Below the pieces are notes generated by a model. That model saw only the letters and a list, made by a program, of their open reading frames with translations, was not told the origin of the DNA and made no database searches. Both the position numbers and the translations under genes were made by a program. 64,000 nt of DNA from positions 744,001 through 808,000 of the forward strand of contig JAPFBR010000001.1 in the NCBI GenBank assembly GCA_035798135.1. The letters run 5' to 3'. Shown here in pieces: positions 43,002 through 53,013 of the stretch (the stretch's first letter is position 1; each line of letters opens with the position of its first letter). The DNA comes from Sediminicola sp035798135 (GTDB lineage: Bacteria > Bacteroidota > Bacteroidia > Flavobacteriales > Flavobacteriaceae).

Positions 43002-44633
43002 ATGGGAAAAGCAAAGAAAGAAGCTATAGCACAACCCCCATATACATTTGATGTTCCATGGGAAGGGTTGATGGAGGATGAAAGATTTACCAAGGCCTTT
43101 TTGTCCGATGTGCTTGAAAATTATATTGTAAAGCAGCGTTGGTATGGCGGCAAGTCCAGTAAGTTGAAATATATTGAACTTCAGAAATATTTTAGGATCC
43201 AACAAAATGAAGAGGTCTATTATGGATTGCTGTTGGAGGTGAATTTTGAAGAAGCTTTTTTTCAACATTATTTTTTGCCCATTGCCTTTATTTCTGACGG
43301 AAGCTTTGATGAGAAGGAACGGATCCTACCATTGTCCATAAAGGATCAGGAAGGATTTATCGTGGATGCCCTTAATTTGGAAGCGTTCAGGAAACTGGTT
43401 TTTGAACGCATTGTCAATTCCGTCCCTAATGATACTACAAAGGTGAGGTACCATAAAAGCATAAATTTCCAAGATACCGAATATGTTTCTTCCCGATTTA
43501 TGGGTCTGGAACAGAGCAATACCTCCATTATTATCAATGATAGATCGGTCATCAAATTCTTCAGGCGCATCTATTCGGATAAAAATCCGGACTTTGAAAT
43601 GAGCTGTTTTCTTTCGGAGCAAAAAGGATTTAAAAATACGCCTGCTTATCAAGGGAGCATCAATGTGGTTGAGGACGACTTCAACATCACCGTAGCCCTA
43701 ATGCAGGAATTGGTTCCTAATCAGGGAGATGCATGGGATTATATGCTAAAGGAAGTAAAAAAGGTCTTTGCCAATCTAGAGTATAAGAAAATAAATATCA
43801 ACAGGTTACCGGAAGTACCCATTTTTGCGAGCCTAGGAATTAATGATGTGCCCCATCAGATTATAGATTGGGCTGGTCTCAATATATTTCTCAAACTTCA
43901 GATTTTGGCCAAACGAACAGCAGAAATGCACATTGCTCTGGGATCCGAGTTTGGGGACACTGCCTTTACACCTACCCATTTTAATGGGGATTATGAGGTT
44001 TGGTTAAAAAATAGATTGCTCTATCAATTCCAGAACCGACTGAATATTGTAGAGAACAACATGCATCGTTTAAAGGGTCTTTCGCTGGATCTGGGAAAAG
44101 AATTTTTAGAACGTAAAAATGAAATCCGAAAGCGATTCATCAATTTTGATTGGACCAAACTAAAGGGAGAACGGATACGAATCCACGGGGATTATCATTT
44201 GGGACAGATTTTAGTGAAGGACGATGATTTTTACATATTGGATTTTGAAGGGGAACCGGAAAGCACTATTAGAGACCGAAAGGTGAAGCAACCCCCATTA
44301 AAAGATGTGGCCGGAATCTTCCGTTCCTTTCATTATGCTATATATTCAACTATATTTAGCCACGGCGAGGAATATCCTAATAGCCAAGAAGAATTGTTCA
44401 AGGCTGGTGAAATTTTGTACCGCTACTTTATAGGTGTTTTTATGGGCAGTTATGTGGGATTGGTTAGGGAGCACAATCTCAATATTGGGTACTCCCAAGA
44501 GCGGATCTTTATCCTGAAGTACTGTATGCTGGAGAAGGCCGTTTACGAACTGGGATATGAAATGAATTCAAGGCCCCAATGGGCAGTAATTCCCTTACAG
44601 GGGATAATGAGTATAATTAACGAGTCAAATTAG
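43002..44633 (+). CDS. mak: Maltokinase (ATP:maltose 1-phosphotransferase)
   Basis: A 543-aa kinase. The N-terminal cap VKQRWYGGKSSKLKYIE is typical of Mak/Pep2. The kinase core shows the catalytic loop HGDYHLGQ (395-402, Asp397) and the metal loop DFEGEP (414-419, Asp414), as in aminoglycoside phosphotransferase-like folds. It makes alpha-maltose-1-phosphate for GlgE. The start is 3 bases after the glgE stop, so translation is probably coupled. No fused trehalose synthase domain is present, unlike many bacterial Mak proteins. The branching enzyme gene starts 8 bases downstream. Confidence 0.92.
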   Translation: MGKAKKEAIAQPPYTFDVPWEGLMEDERFTKAFLSDVLENYIVKQRWYGGKSSKLKYIELQKYFRIQQNEEVYYGLLLEVNFEEAFFQHYFLPIAFISDGSFDEKERILPLSIKDQEGFIVDALNLEAFRKLVFERIVNSVPNDTTKVRYHKSINFQDTEYVSSRFMGLEQSNTSIIINDRSVIKFFRRIYSDKNPDFEMSCFLSEQKGFKNTPAYQGSINVVEDDFNITVALMQELVPNQGDAWDYMLKEVKKVFANLEYKKININRLPEVPIFASLGINDVPHQIIDWAGLNIFLKLQILAKRTAEMHIALGSEFGDTAFTPTHFNGDYEVWLKNRLLYQFQNRLNIVENNMHRLKGLSLDLGKEFLERKNEIRKRFINFDWTKLKGERIRIHGDYHLGQILVKDDDFYILDFEGEPESTIRDRKVKQPPLKDVAGIFRSFHYAIYSTIFSHGEEYPNSQEELFKAGEILYRYFIGVFMGSYVGLVREHNLNIGYSQERIFILKYCMLEKAVYELGYEMNSRPQWAVIPLQGIMSIINESN

Positions 44634-44641
44634 TAGGATAC

Positions 44642-46537
44642 ATGGGAAAAGTCATACCACATAGTTTATTTTCAGAGTTCGATATAAACTTGTTCAAGGC
44701 AGGGAAACATTATAGGTTATATGATAAATTGGGATCTCACCTCATTGAAGTGGACGGGGTAAAGGGCACTTATTTTGCCGTTTGGGCCCCCACGGCCAAA
44801 TCGGTCTCGGTGGTCGGAAATTTCAATTATTGGCTCGAAGGGGACCATAAATTGAATGTGCGCTGGGATGGCAGTGGGATTTGGGAAGGCTTTGTGCCCG
44901 GAGTTGGACAAGGTGACGTATATAAATATAAAATACATTCCAATAACTATGATATGAAAACGGAAAAGGCGGATCCCTTTGCAAGGTCTTGTGAACACCC
45001 GCCAAAGACCGCTTCTGTAGTTTGGGATGACGACTACAAATGGAAAGATTCTGCTTGGATGGGCTACAGGGCGGATAAAAATGGCCTGGACAGACCTTAT
45101 GCCGTTTACGAAGTGCATTTGGGATCATGGAAAAAGAAAAACGATAAAGAATTTTTGACCTATACAGAAATGGCGGAGGATTTGGTGGCCTATGTAAAGG
45201 AAATGGGATTTACCCACGTCGAGTTCATGCCCATCATGGAATTTCCTTATGACCCTTCTTGGGGGTACCAACTTACCGGATACTTTGCGCCTACCAGCCG
45301 TTTTGGAACTCCGGCAGAATTGAAATTATTGGTGGATAAGATGCACCAGAATGATATTGGGGTCATCTTGGACTGGGTGCCTTCCCATTTTCCTGAAGAT
45401 GCCCATGGACTGGGCTTTTTTGACGGGTCCCATTTATATGAACATCCAGATAGAAAAAAGGGATATCACCAAGATTGGAAGAGCCTTATTTTTAATTACG
45501 GGAGAAATGAGGTGAAGGCCTTCTTGATCAGTAATGCCCTTTATTGGTTAGACCAGTATCATGTGGATGGATTGAGGGTGGATGCCGTGGCCTCTATGCT
45601 CTATTTGGATTATTCCCGTGAAGATGGGGAATGGGAACCCAATATGTATGGGGGCAATGAAAATTTGGATGCCATAGCCTTTATCAAGGAGCTTAATGAG
45701 GAAGTGTACAAGAGTTTTGAGGGGGTGCAGACCATCGCCGAAGAATCAACAGCATTTCCAGGAGTATCCAAACCAATAAACTTAGGGGGACTCGGATTTG
45801 GCATGAAATGGATGATGGGATGGATGCATGATACGCTGACCTATTTTAAGAACGAACCCGTCTATAGGAAGCATCATCAGGATGATATTACCTTTAGTAT
45901 GACCTATGCCTTTACCGAAAATTTCATGCTTCCCTTTTCCCATGATGAGGTAGTGTACGGGAAGCAATCACTCCTTTACAGGATGCCCGGGGATGAATGG
46001 CAACGTTTTGCCAACCTAAGATTGTTGTTGGGATATATGTACACCCATCCAGGGACAAAATTATTGTTTATGGGTGCTGAATTCGGTCAATCTTCGGAAT
46101 GGGATTTTGAAACAAGCTTGGATTGGCATTTATTGGAATACGATTTTCATTCGGGCGTACAACAATTGGTAAAGGATTTGAATAATATTTACAAAAATTA
46201 TCCGGCCCTTTATGAAAAGCAGTTCAGTCCAGAAGGATTTCAATGGATTGATTATGGGGACCATGAACATTCAGTGCTAACCTATACCCGAAAGGGGCAC
46301 GACAAAAAGAACGATCTTTTTATCGCCTGTAATTTCACCCCTGTCCCTAGGGAGAATTATCGAATTGGGGTTCCAAAATCGGGACAGTTCAAAGAATTAT
46401 TAAACAGTGATGACAAAAAATACGGGGGTAGTGGAATGACCAATAAGAACATAAAAGCATCCAACACCCCGTGGAACGGGCGAGACAAATCGGTTAAAAT
46501 CAATATTCCCCCACTTGGTTTCGTGATTTTCCAATAA
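44642..46537 (+). CDS. glgB: 1,4-alpha-glucan branching enzyme GlgB
   Basis: A 631-aa branching enzyme. A CBM48 domain (about 40-120, GTYFAVWAPTAKSVSVVGNFN) precedes the GH13 catalytic domain (YEVHLGSWKKK and EFMPIMEFPYDPSWGYQ). Nucleophile Asp314 lies in GLRVDAVASMLYLDYSR and acid/base Glu367 in IAEESTAFPG. It adds alpha-1,6 branches to the glucan made by GlgE. It lacks the extra N-terminal domain of long-form GlgB. A terminator hairpin follows 40 bases later, ending the three-gene operon. Confidence 0.95.
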   Translation: MGKVIPHSLFSEFDINLFKAGKHYRLYDKLGSHLIEVDGVKGTYFAVWAPTAKSVSVVGNFNYWLEGDHKLNVRWDGSGIWEGFVPGVGQGDVYKYKIHSNNYDMKTEKADPFARSCEHPPKTASVVWDDDYKWKDSAWMGYRADKNGLDRPYAVYEVHLGSWKKKNDKEFLTYTEMAEDLVAYVKEMGFTHVEFMPIMEFPYDPSWGYQLTGYFAPTSRFGTPAELKLLVDKMHQNDIGVILDWVPSHFPEDAHGLGFFDGSHLYEHPDRKKGYHQDWKSLIFNYGRNEVKAFLISNALYWLDQYHVDGLRVDAVASMLYLDYSREDGEWEPNMYGGNENLDAIAFIKELNEEVYKSFEGVQTIAEESTAFPGVSKPINLGGLGFGMKWMMGWMHDTLTYFKNEPVYRKHHQDDITFSMTYAFTENFMLPFSHDEVVYGKQSLLYRMPGDEWQRFANLRLLLGYMYTHPGTKLLFMGAEFGQSSEWDFETSLDWHLLEYDFHSGVQQLVKDLNNIYKNYPALYEKQFSPEGFQWIDYGDHEHSVLTYTRKGHDKKNDLFIACNFTPVPRENYRIGVPKSGQFKELLNSDDKKYGGSGMTNKNIKASNTPWNGRDKSVKINIPPLGFVIFQ

Positions 46538-46576
46538 TTTCAAAAGTGGGAACCTAACATTAACAATGAATTTTTA

Positions 46577-46636
46577 TAAGCCCTGTTCGGCATTTTCCCT
46601 TTTTAACGGAATAAACGGACAGGGCTTACTTTTCGA
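46577..46636 (+). terminator. Intrinsic terminator after glgB
   Basis: Arms TAAGCCCTGTTCGG and CGGACAGGGCTTA (one bulge/mismatch) with a 25-base loop, then CTTTTC. It closes the GlgE-pathway operon. Confidence 0.65.
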
Positions 46637-46742
46637 TGGTAATTTGGTTAGGGGTATAGCTCTATTTCATTTAAGAAAACAATAACGCAGAACATTTTTA
46701 TTTGATCTTGCATAATTATAATTTCACGTAAAAGATAAAGAT

Positions 46743-47456
46743 ATGATCGATTTAAAAAATAAGGTAGCATATATCACTGGAGGTTCCAAGGGAATTGGTT
46801 TTGGTGTCGCAGAACAATTGCTCCGGGCCGGAATGAGGGTAGCCATTAGTGGGCGAAATATGGATACGGTAAAAAAGGCGGCCAAAAACCTGGGGACACC
46901 GGACATGGTGCTGGCCATAGAATCGGACGTTACCGAACACAAGGATGAAGAGGCGGCCGTAAAATCCATACTGAATACATGGGGGCAATTGGATGTTGTG
47001 CTGGCAAATGCCGGAGTAGGACATTTTGCACCTGTGGATGAGCTCTCTGGGGACGATTGGCATCAGATGGTGAACACCAACCTCAATGGAGTCTTCCACA
47101 CCTTAAAAGCGTCCGTTGAGGCCTTAAAGATCTCCAAAGGGTATTATATTACTTTGGCAAGTTTGGCAGGAACAAATTTCTTTCCAAGTGGTGCAGGGTA
47201 TAATGCTACAAAATTTGGCGTGGTTGGTTTCACCCAAGCGGCCATGTTGGATTTGCGCAAATACGATATCAAAGTATCTACCATTATGCCAGGATCTGTG
47301 GCCTCACATTTCAATGACCATGAACCATCTGAAGCGGATTCCTGGAAAATTCAGCCAGAGGATATAGGGGAATTGGTGCTGGACCTTTTAAAAATGAATC
47401 CACGGACCTTGCCCAGTAAGATAGAGGTTAGGCCAACAAGACCGGATTTAAAATAA
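46743..47456 (+). CDS. SDR family oxidoreductase
   Basis: A 237-aa classical short-chain dehydrogenase. Cofactor motif TGGSKGIG (12-19), structural NAG (89-91), catalytic Ser140, Tyr153 and Lys157 (SLAGTNFFPSGAGYNATK). Arg38 in SGRNMD after the second strand suggests NADP(H). The overall pattern is like 3-oxoacyl-ACP reductase relatives, but the context does not tie it to fatty-acid synthesis. It is a single gene, convergent with the AddB-like gene; the two stops are only 2 bases apart. Confidence 0.85.
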   Translation: MIDLKNKVAYITGGSKGIGFGVAEQLLRAGMRVAISGRNMDTVKKAAKNLGTPDMVLAIESDVTEHKDEEAAVKSILNTWGQLDVVLANAGVGHFAPVDELSGDDWHQMVNTNLNGVFHTLKASVEALKISKGYYITLASLAGTNFFPSGAGYNATKFGVVGFTQAAMLDLRKYDIKVSTIMPGSVASHFNDHEPSEADSWKIQPEDIGELVLDLLKMNPRTLPSKIEVRPTRPDLK

Positions 47457-47458
47457 GG

Positions 47459-50209
47459 CTAAACCTCTTTTTCCAAAAAGGGGATATCCGGATTGCAAAT
47501 TTCCATAATCAGGGATTGTAAGGCGGTGTAAAATAGGGCAATCGTTTCTTGGGTAATCAATGTATCCTTGTTTCGGTCGCCCTTTTTTGGTTTGGTGGCA
47601 AAAAGGAGGAGGCCTTCCTTGAGATTTTTGAACGAAATGATGCCTGCTTCCAACTTTTGTATTGGTTGTTTGCTGTTGTACATTAGTGCATAACAAAGTA
47701 ATTGAAAGGCCTTGCTGAAGTCATAGTTGGTGATAAGCTCTTCCCAATCATAGACTTCCACATCTTTTGATGCTACTTTGCCGGTTTTATAGTCTATAAT
47801 CCTGAGAACGCCATCCCTTTCATCAATACGGTCCAATTTTCCCTTAAGGGTTATGGGAAAATCCAACCCCTTAATTTCCAATTTTGTGTTCCAACTTTCT
47901 TCCAGGCCCAAAACCTTTATATCATGGTCTTTGATTTCTTCAAGTTCTGCTTTGATAAAGTTCTCAATATATTGGACCACTACGTTAAAGGCTATCAAGT
48001 TCTTGCCCCTGCTGATATCCCCATCGGCATAATTCAGTATGAAATGGTTTTTAACTACGGACTTAATCAAGGGAAACATGGAATCTAGACCGTCTTTCGT
48101 AAGTGTCTTGCCAATAAAAGGGATATAAAGCTCTTCCATGGAGTCATGAACAATAGTGCCGAAAGTATTGGCGGCTACGTTTTCTTCCACTTCGTTTACA
48201 TCATCGATCTTTAATATGCTCCTCTTGTAGAAGTCGATAGGATTACGAATGTAATTCGTCAAAGAAGAGGGCGAAAACCCTTTTTCGGCCAGCTCCTTTA
48301 TTTTCTGCATTAGCAGCTCATCTTTTGGAATGGTATATACTTTTTTTATGGAGGTTTTAATTTCTGGGGCCGCAACTATTTCTGTGATATCGCTACTTCT
48401 ATTCTTGTCGGTCAGTAATTGTGCTATCAACCTACTTTTTTCGCCTCCCTCCAATACGTCAGGTTCTGTATTGTACAAAATGTATACATTCTTTGCACGT
48501 TGTAATAGCCTGTAAAAATGATAAGTGTACACGGCATCTTTTTCTTTGTACGTGGGCAGACCAAAGGCTATTTTTAGATCAAAGGGCAAAAAAGAATTGT
48601 TGCTTTTGCCCGAGGGGAGTATGCCCTCATTTACAGACGTTAAGATGACCGTCTCAAAATCGAGGTTCCTACTTTCCAACATGCCCATAATCTGCAGTCC
48701 TTTTAAAGGCTCCCCCCTAAAGTCCAAGGTTTCGGATGACAGTAATTCCTTGTAGAGACTTGTAAGGGATCTTAAATCTGATATATAAGGGTATTGCCTT
48801 ACCAATTCGGACAATTGATTGAACAACTCATGGAAACGGTATAGGTATTCCATTCCCAAATCCTGAGCCCCTTTTTTAAAGGAGTCTTTAAGACCGAGGA
48901 TAATTTGGGAGCAAGTGTCCAAGAAGGCTTTTATGGATTTGTTCTCTTTAAAAAAGAGATAGTGGATGTTCGTAATTGCTGTAGGGACAACGGAACCTAT
49001 TTTATCATGGCTTATGTAGGACCAATTTTTGGATTTTATGGCCTCACTTAGGACATAGGCACCGTCTATGTCATATTGTGTCAAATATATTTTTGTATAT
49101 GGATGGGATAGAAAATTGAGCAGGTCTTGAAAGTACCACCCCTGTGGGTCCTTGTTTAAATAAAGCTCAAAGAACTGGGTAAAGAAACTTGCCAAAGGAC
49201 TATTGTGCAAAGGATACCCCATGGTGATGTTTATTCCTTCAATTTTTTCGGGGACGGAATTCATGATAGGGTTGAGCAAGGTCTCGTCCCCTAATACCAC
49301 TGCGGTATTCTTTAGCTGTTCTTTGTGCTGTGAATGTATTTTTTCTAAAAGATACCCCACGTATTTGGCCTGGGTAACGTTTTTGGGCAGCCCGATGATC
49401 TGAATATCCTTTTTTCCGAGATAATGTGCTTTGAGCCCTTTTTTGGGCTTGTTGAGCAGGCAGTTCCAAGTTTTAAAATGCTGCCGAATAAAATGTCCGG
49501 CATCATGGATGTCATCTTCCAAAAAATAAGGATCGATATCCCAGTATATTTCACTGTTGGAGGTATTCAAAATTTCCTGTATTATTTTGGATTCAGCGTT
49601 ATTTAAGGCATTAAAACCAATAAAAACATGAATTGCTTTGGGTTTGGTTGCCAAATAGGTCTTTAGTTCCTCTGTGGCCTTGCGGTAGACCAAGCCTTGG
49701 TGGCCTAGGCCTTTTTCCAATAATGATGAATTGAATGCCTCGTACAGGGTCGGCAATTTTTGCCAAAACTGTAAGTAATCCGTAATCATTCGGGTCTTAC
49801 CCTCTTGTAAAGACCAATGGTCGATTTCTTTGATATCGGAGAGATGGGAAAAAATAGCTTTGGAATCAACCAGGTATCGATCTATTTCATTGAAATCCTG
49901 TAATAGGGTCTGTCCCCATTTGGAGAAGGCATAAAAATTTTCAGGCTCTCCTTTGGCAGTTTTCAGGTAACTCTCGTATAAGTGAAATAATTGTTCTGTA
50001 TTGTTGGCATAAACCAGGTTGGCAATCTTTTCTATAAAGGTTTCTATACTATAGATTTCAGGAGCAAACGCAGTCTTGGTGGTAGTTTTGCCAATACTAT
50101 TCCTTAAAAATGTTCCAGCTCTTTTACTGGGCAATACAAATACTATTTCCTCGAGCGAGCCATATTTTAATTGGACTTCTTCAATAACTTCTTCAAGAAA
50201 ACTCTTCAT
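47459..50209 (-). CDS. addB: AddB-like PD-(D/E)XK nuclease family protein
   Basis: A 916-aa protein of the AddB type found in Bacteroidota. Its N-terminus (VFVLPSKRAGTFLRN) is the degenerate helicase half, without a canonical Walker A. Mid-protein ESRNLDFETVILTSVNEGILPSG is the AddB-like motif, and a C-terminal RecB nuclease domain shows IIDYKTGK at about 804-811, with Asp and Lys of the PD-(D/E)XK site. With the AddA helicase-nuclease it would resect double-strand breaks for RecA loading. The AddA-like gene is at 53014-56148, separated by ompA and kbl on the same strand. Confidence 0.8.
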   Translation of the reverse strand: MKSFLEEVIEEVQLKYGSLEEIVFVLPSKRAGTFLRNSIGKTTTKTAFAPEIYSIETFIEKIANLVYANNTEQLFHLYESYLKTAKGEPENFYAFSKWGQTLLQDFNEIDRYLVDSKAIFSHLSDIKEIDHWSLQEGKTRMITDYLQFWQKLPTLYEAFNSSLLEKGLGHQGLVYRKATEELKTYLATKPKAIHVFIGFNALNNAESKIIQEILNTSNSEIYWDIDPYFLEDDIHDAGHFIRQHFKTWNCLLNKPKKGLKAHYLGKKDIQIIGLPKNVTQAKYVGYLLEKIHSQHKEQLKNTAVVLGDETLLNPIMNSVPEKIEGINITMGYPLHNSPLASFFTQFFELYLNKDPQGWYFQDLLNFLSHPYTKIYLTQYDIDGAYVLSEAIKSKNWSYISHDKIGSVVPTAITNIHYLFFKENKSIKAFLDTCSQIILGLKDSFKKGAQDLGMEYLYRFHELFNQLSELVRQYPYISDLRSLTSLYKELLSSETLDFRGEPLKGLQIMGMLESRNLDFETVILTSVNEGILPSGKSNNSFLPFDLKIAFGLPTYKEKDAVYTYHFYRLLQRAKNVYILYNTEPDVLEGGEKSRLIAQLLTDKNRSSDITEIVAAPEIKTSIKKVYTIPKDELLMQKIKELAEKGFSPSSLTNYIRNPIDFYKRSILKIDDVNEVEENVAANTFGTIVHDSMEELYIPFIGKTLTKDGLDSMFPLIKSVVKNHFILNYADGDISRGKNLIAFNVVVQYIENFIKAELEEIKDHDIKVLGLEESWNTKLEIKGLDFPITLKGKLDRIDERDGVLRIIDYKTGKVASKDVEVYDWEELITNYDFSKAFQLLCYALMYNSKQPIQKLEAGIISFKNLKEGLLLFATKPKKGDRNKDTLITQETIALFYTALQSLIMEICNPDIPFLEKEV

Positions 50210-50300
50210 AGATGCACCGCTTAAAATAGAAGTATAAATATAGGGATATAAAAGAGTATTTAGATTTCAAATGGGCAGCTGTTCAAAAGGTTGTAAACAA

Positions 50301-50328
50301 AAAAAGCTCCGCAATTGCGGAGCTTTTA
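50301..50328 (-). terminator. Intrinsic terminator of the ompA-type gene
   Basis: Palindrome AGCTCCGCAATTGCGGAGCT flanked by A and T runs; on the minus strand it is followed by a T tract. It lies about 25 bases after the OmpA-like stop. Confidence 0.85.
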
Positions 50329-50352
50329 ATTATGATTGAGAATTGATCTTGA

Positions 50353-51693
50353 TTACTTGATCAAGTTAATTTCAACTCTTCTGTTTTGAGTTCTACCAGC
50401 TCTTGTGTTGTTGGTAGCCATTGGCTTATCCTCACCATATCCGATAGCAGTTAACCTATCAGCTCCGATACCTTCTTTTACTAAGAAGTCTCTTACTGAA
50501 TTAGCTCTAGATTCAGATAGTTTTTGGTTTAAAGAAGAACTACCAACACTGTCAGTGTGACCTTCAACAGTAAACTTAGCGTTTGGATATTCTTTCAAGA
50601 TCAAGATGATATCTACCATTACAGCAGTAGACTCAGCTTTGATAGAAGATTTACCTGTGTCGAACAAAATAGTTCTTGCATAGTCGTTCAATTGTTTCTG
50701 AACTTCCTCAGTTACTTCAGGACAACCATTGTTTGCAACAGTTCCAGCTACTTCAGGACAAGCGTCATCTTTATCCAAAACTCCGTCTCCGTCAGTATCA
50801 GGCCAAGGACATCCTTTGTTAGCAGCAGGACCAGCTTCGCTAGGACAAGCATCATCTTTATCGGCAATACCATCACCATCAGCATCAGGACAACCAGCTA
50901 AAGCAGGAAGACCAGCAACTTCTGGACAAGCATCGTCCTTATCGGCAACACCATCACCGTCTTTATCAGGACAACCGTTCATTTCTTTAGAACCAGCTTC
51001 GTTAGGACAAGCATCTTTGCTGTCTTCGATTCCGTCACCGTCAGTATCAGGACATCCGTTGAAAATTGCCAAACCAGCAACTTCTGGACATGCATCGTCT
51101 TTATCATAGATTCCGTCATCGTCAGTATCAGTTCCACCAAATTTAATGGCGATACCAGCTAAATGTTGGAAATGTTTTACACCGTAATCTTCGAAAGCGT
51201 GCTTGTAAGAAGTCTGTACAGTTAAACCGATGTTATCGGAGAACCAGTAGTTTAGACCAACACCTCCATTAACAGTACCTGCACCAATTTCATTAACCCA
51301 AGTATAACCACCTCCGATTTCAACGAAAGGATCTAATTTGGTGTTTTTCAAAAATGCATATTTAATAGTACCATCAGCAGCATAGTGAGAAAGATCATCT
51401 ACACTAACATCACCTAATTTGGAAATTCTGTTCAAAGAACCTTTAACTCCAATAGAAAATCCGTCACCAACATATTTGGATACAGAAACGTAGGAAATAG
51501 AAGGAAGAATGTTCCAGTGATCATTTACATTAAAGTATTCGTTTCCAAATGAGCTTACATCACCAGTTGGATAAACGTCAATCGCGTTAACACCAAAACT
51601 AACCTGCCATGGGTTGTTTTCGTCCTGCGCGTGTAAGTTGTTAAATCCTACAGCAAGTAGGGCCACAACTAATAATTTGCTAAGATGTTTCAT
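50353..51693 (-). CDS. OmpA family outer-membrane protein with thrombospondin type-3 repeats
   Basis: A 446-aa porin-like protein. Signal peptide 1-22 (cleavage after HAQ or near it), then an eight-stranded beta-barrel-like domain (about 25-186). Residues 188-326 contain five calcium-binding type-3 repeats of the DxDxDGxxDxxDxCP form, and 341-445 the OmpA peptidoglycan-binding domain (EGHTDSVGSSSLNQKLSESR, GYGEDKPMATNN). It links outer membrane to peptidoglycan and is a typical abundant outer-membrane protein of flavobacteria. It has its own terminator, and the start is preceded by AT-rich upstream sequence, so it is likely a strong single-gene unit. Confidence 0.93.
   Translation of the reverse strand: MKHLSKLLVVALLAVGFNNLHAQDENNPWQVSFGVNAIDVYPTGDVSSFGNEYFNVNDHWNILPSISYVSVSKYVGDGFSIGVKGSLNRISKLGDVSVDDLSHYAADGTIKYAFLKNTKLDPFVEIGGGYTWVNEIGAGTVNGGVGLNYWFSDNIGLTVQTSYKHAFEDYGVKHFQHLAGIAIKFGGTDTDDDGIYDKDDACPEVAGLAIFNGCPDTDGDGIEDSKDACPNEAGSKEMNGCPDKDGDGVADKDDACPEVAGLPALAGCPDADGDGIADKDDACPSEAGPAANKGCPWPDTDGDGVLDKDDACPEVAGTVANNGCPEVTEEVQKQLNDYARTILFDTGKSSIKAESTAVMVDIILILKEYPNAKFTVEGHTDSVGSSSLNQKLSESRANSVRDFLVKEGIGADRLTAIGYGEDKPMATNNTRAGRTQNRRVEINLIK
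50716..51132 (-). repeat. Calcium-binding thrombospondin type-3 repeats inside the OmpA-like gene
   Basis: Five internal protein repeats of about 25-29 residues (about 75-87 bases each), with spaced aspartates and paired cysteines (ACPEV ... NGCP). They make the antisense strand appear open; no antisense gene is meant. Confidence 0.85.
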
Positions 51694-51807
51694 GTATTAA
51701 AATTTAAGTTTAAGTGTTTATTAGCTGCAAATGTAAGTTGTTAAAAATTATTAACAAAATCAAATTCCTATTTTTTTTAACTCATTTGTTTTAGGGTATT
51801 TGAACTG

Positions 51808-53001
51808 TTAAATGACGTTTAATGCCTTGCCAACCTCAGTAAATGCTAGGATTGCTTTTTCTAAATGTTCAATTTCATGTGCAGCGGAAAGTTGTACCCG
51901 TATTCTTGCTTTCCCTTTTGGGACCACAGGAAAGAAAAAACCGATGACATAGATGCCTTTCGCCAAAAGCATATCTGCCATCTGTTGAGAGAGTTTTGCA
52001 TCATATAACATGACCGGGACAATGGCCGAATCCCCATCAATGATATCAAATCCAGCATCCTTCATTCCTTTTTTAAAGTATTCTGTGTTTTTTTGAAGCT
52101 TATCCCTTAAAGAGGTATCCTTATCCAACATGTCAAATACCTTTATAGAGGCACCTACTATAGCCGGGGCCAGAGAATTGGAGAATAGATAAGGTCTGGA
52201 TCGCTGTCTTAAAATCTCAATAATTTCTTTTTTACCTGTAGTATAACCACCCATGGCGCCACCAAGAGCTTTCCCTAATGTTCCTGTAATAATGTCGATT
52301 CTGTCCATAACCCCCTTCTCTTCAAGGGTACCTCTACCAGTCTCGCCAATGAAACCTGCGGAGTGGCACTCATCAATCATGACCATAGCATCATATTTAT
52401 CAGCCAGGTCACAGATTTTGTCCAAGGGGGCCAAAAGTCCGTCCATGGAGAATACACCATCGGTTACAATAATCTTAAAACGGGCATCGTCGGCATTGGC
52501 CTGTACCAATTGGGCCTCAAGATCGGCCATATCGTTATTGGCATAACGATATCTTTTAGCCTTACAAAGCCTAACCCCGTCAATTATTGACGCATGGTTA
52601 AGGGAATCCGAGATTATGGCATCCTCTGGCCCCAACAGAGGTTCAAAGACGCCTCCGTTGGCATCAAAGGCCGCGGCATATAATATGGTATCTTCCGTTC
52701 CATAAAAATCTGCTATCTTTTGTTCCAGTTCCTTATGGATGTCTTGGGTTCCACAGATAAAGCGAACCGATGACATTCCAAAGCCATGGGAGTCAAGAGC
52801 ATCTTTGGCCGCTTTAACAACCTCTGGATGGGCCGATAGCCCTAAATAATTATTGGAACAAAAATTTATGACCTCTTGCCCCGTAGAAATTTTGATCACT
52901 GCACCCTGGGGAGAAGTTATGATGCGTTCCTTTTTATAAAGACCGTCATCTTTGATGTTCAGTAATTCTTCTTTTAAATGTTGTTGTATACTTCCGTACA
53001 T
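51808..53001 (-). CDS. kbl: Glycine C-acetyltransferase (2-amino-3-ketobutyrate CoA ligase)
   Basis: A 397-aa alpha-oxoamine synthase. The PLP lysine is Lys244 (ITGTLGKALGGAMGGY); Asp210 and His213 (IDECHSAGF) contact the cofactor; NYLGLSAHPE (51-60) is the family N-terminal motif. Kbl converts 2-amino-3-ketobutyrate plus CoA to glycine and acetyl-CoA in threonine degradation. Length and the LYAAAFDANGG substrate region fit Kbl more than serine palmitoyltransferase or BioF, though the family is close. The start is only 12 bases downstream of the AddA-like stop, so it probably shares that transcript. No threonine dehydrogenase is seen. Confidence 0.9.
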   Translation of the reverse strand: MYGSIQQHLKEELLNIKDDGLYKKERIITSPQGAVIKISTGQEVINFCSNNYLGLSAHPEVVKAAKDALDSHGFGMSSVRFICGTQDIHKELEQKIADFYGTEDTILYAAAFDANGGVFEPLLGPEDAIISDSLNHASIIDGVRLCKAKRYRYANNDMADLEAQLVQANADDARFKIIVTDGVFSMDGLLAPLDKICDLADKYDAMVMIDECHSAGFIGETGRGTLEEKGVMDRIDIITGTLGKALGGAMGGYTTGKKEIIEILRQRSRPYLFSNSLAPAIVGASIKVFDMLDKDTSLRDKLQKNTEYFKKGMKDAGFDIIDGDSAIVPVMLYDAKLSQQMADMLLAKGIYVIGFFFPVVPKGKARIRVQLSAAHEIEHLEKAILAFTEVGKALNVI

Positions 53002-53013
53002 ATGATTAAGGTA

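Noticed and set aside
50729..51109. Long open frame (126 codons) on the plus strand, Pro/Ser/Ala-rich
   Set aside because: Antisense to the thrombospondin type-3 repeats of the OmpA-like gene; the repeat codons leave the opposite strand open. No independent domain or start context.
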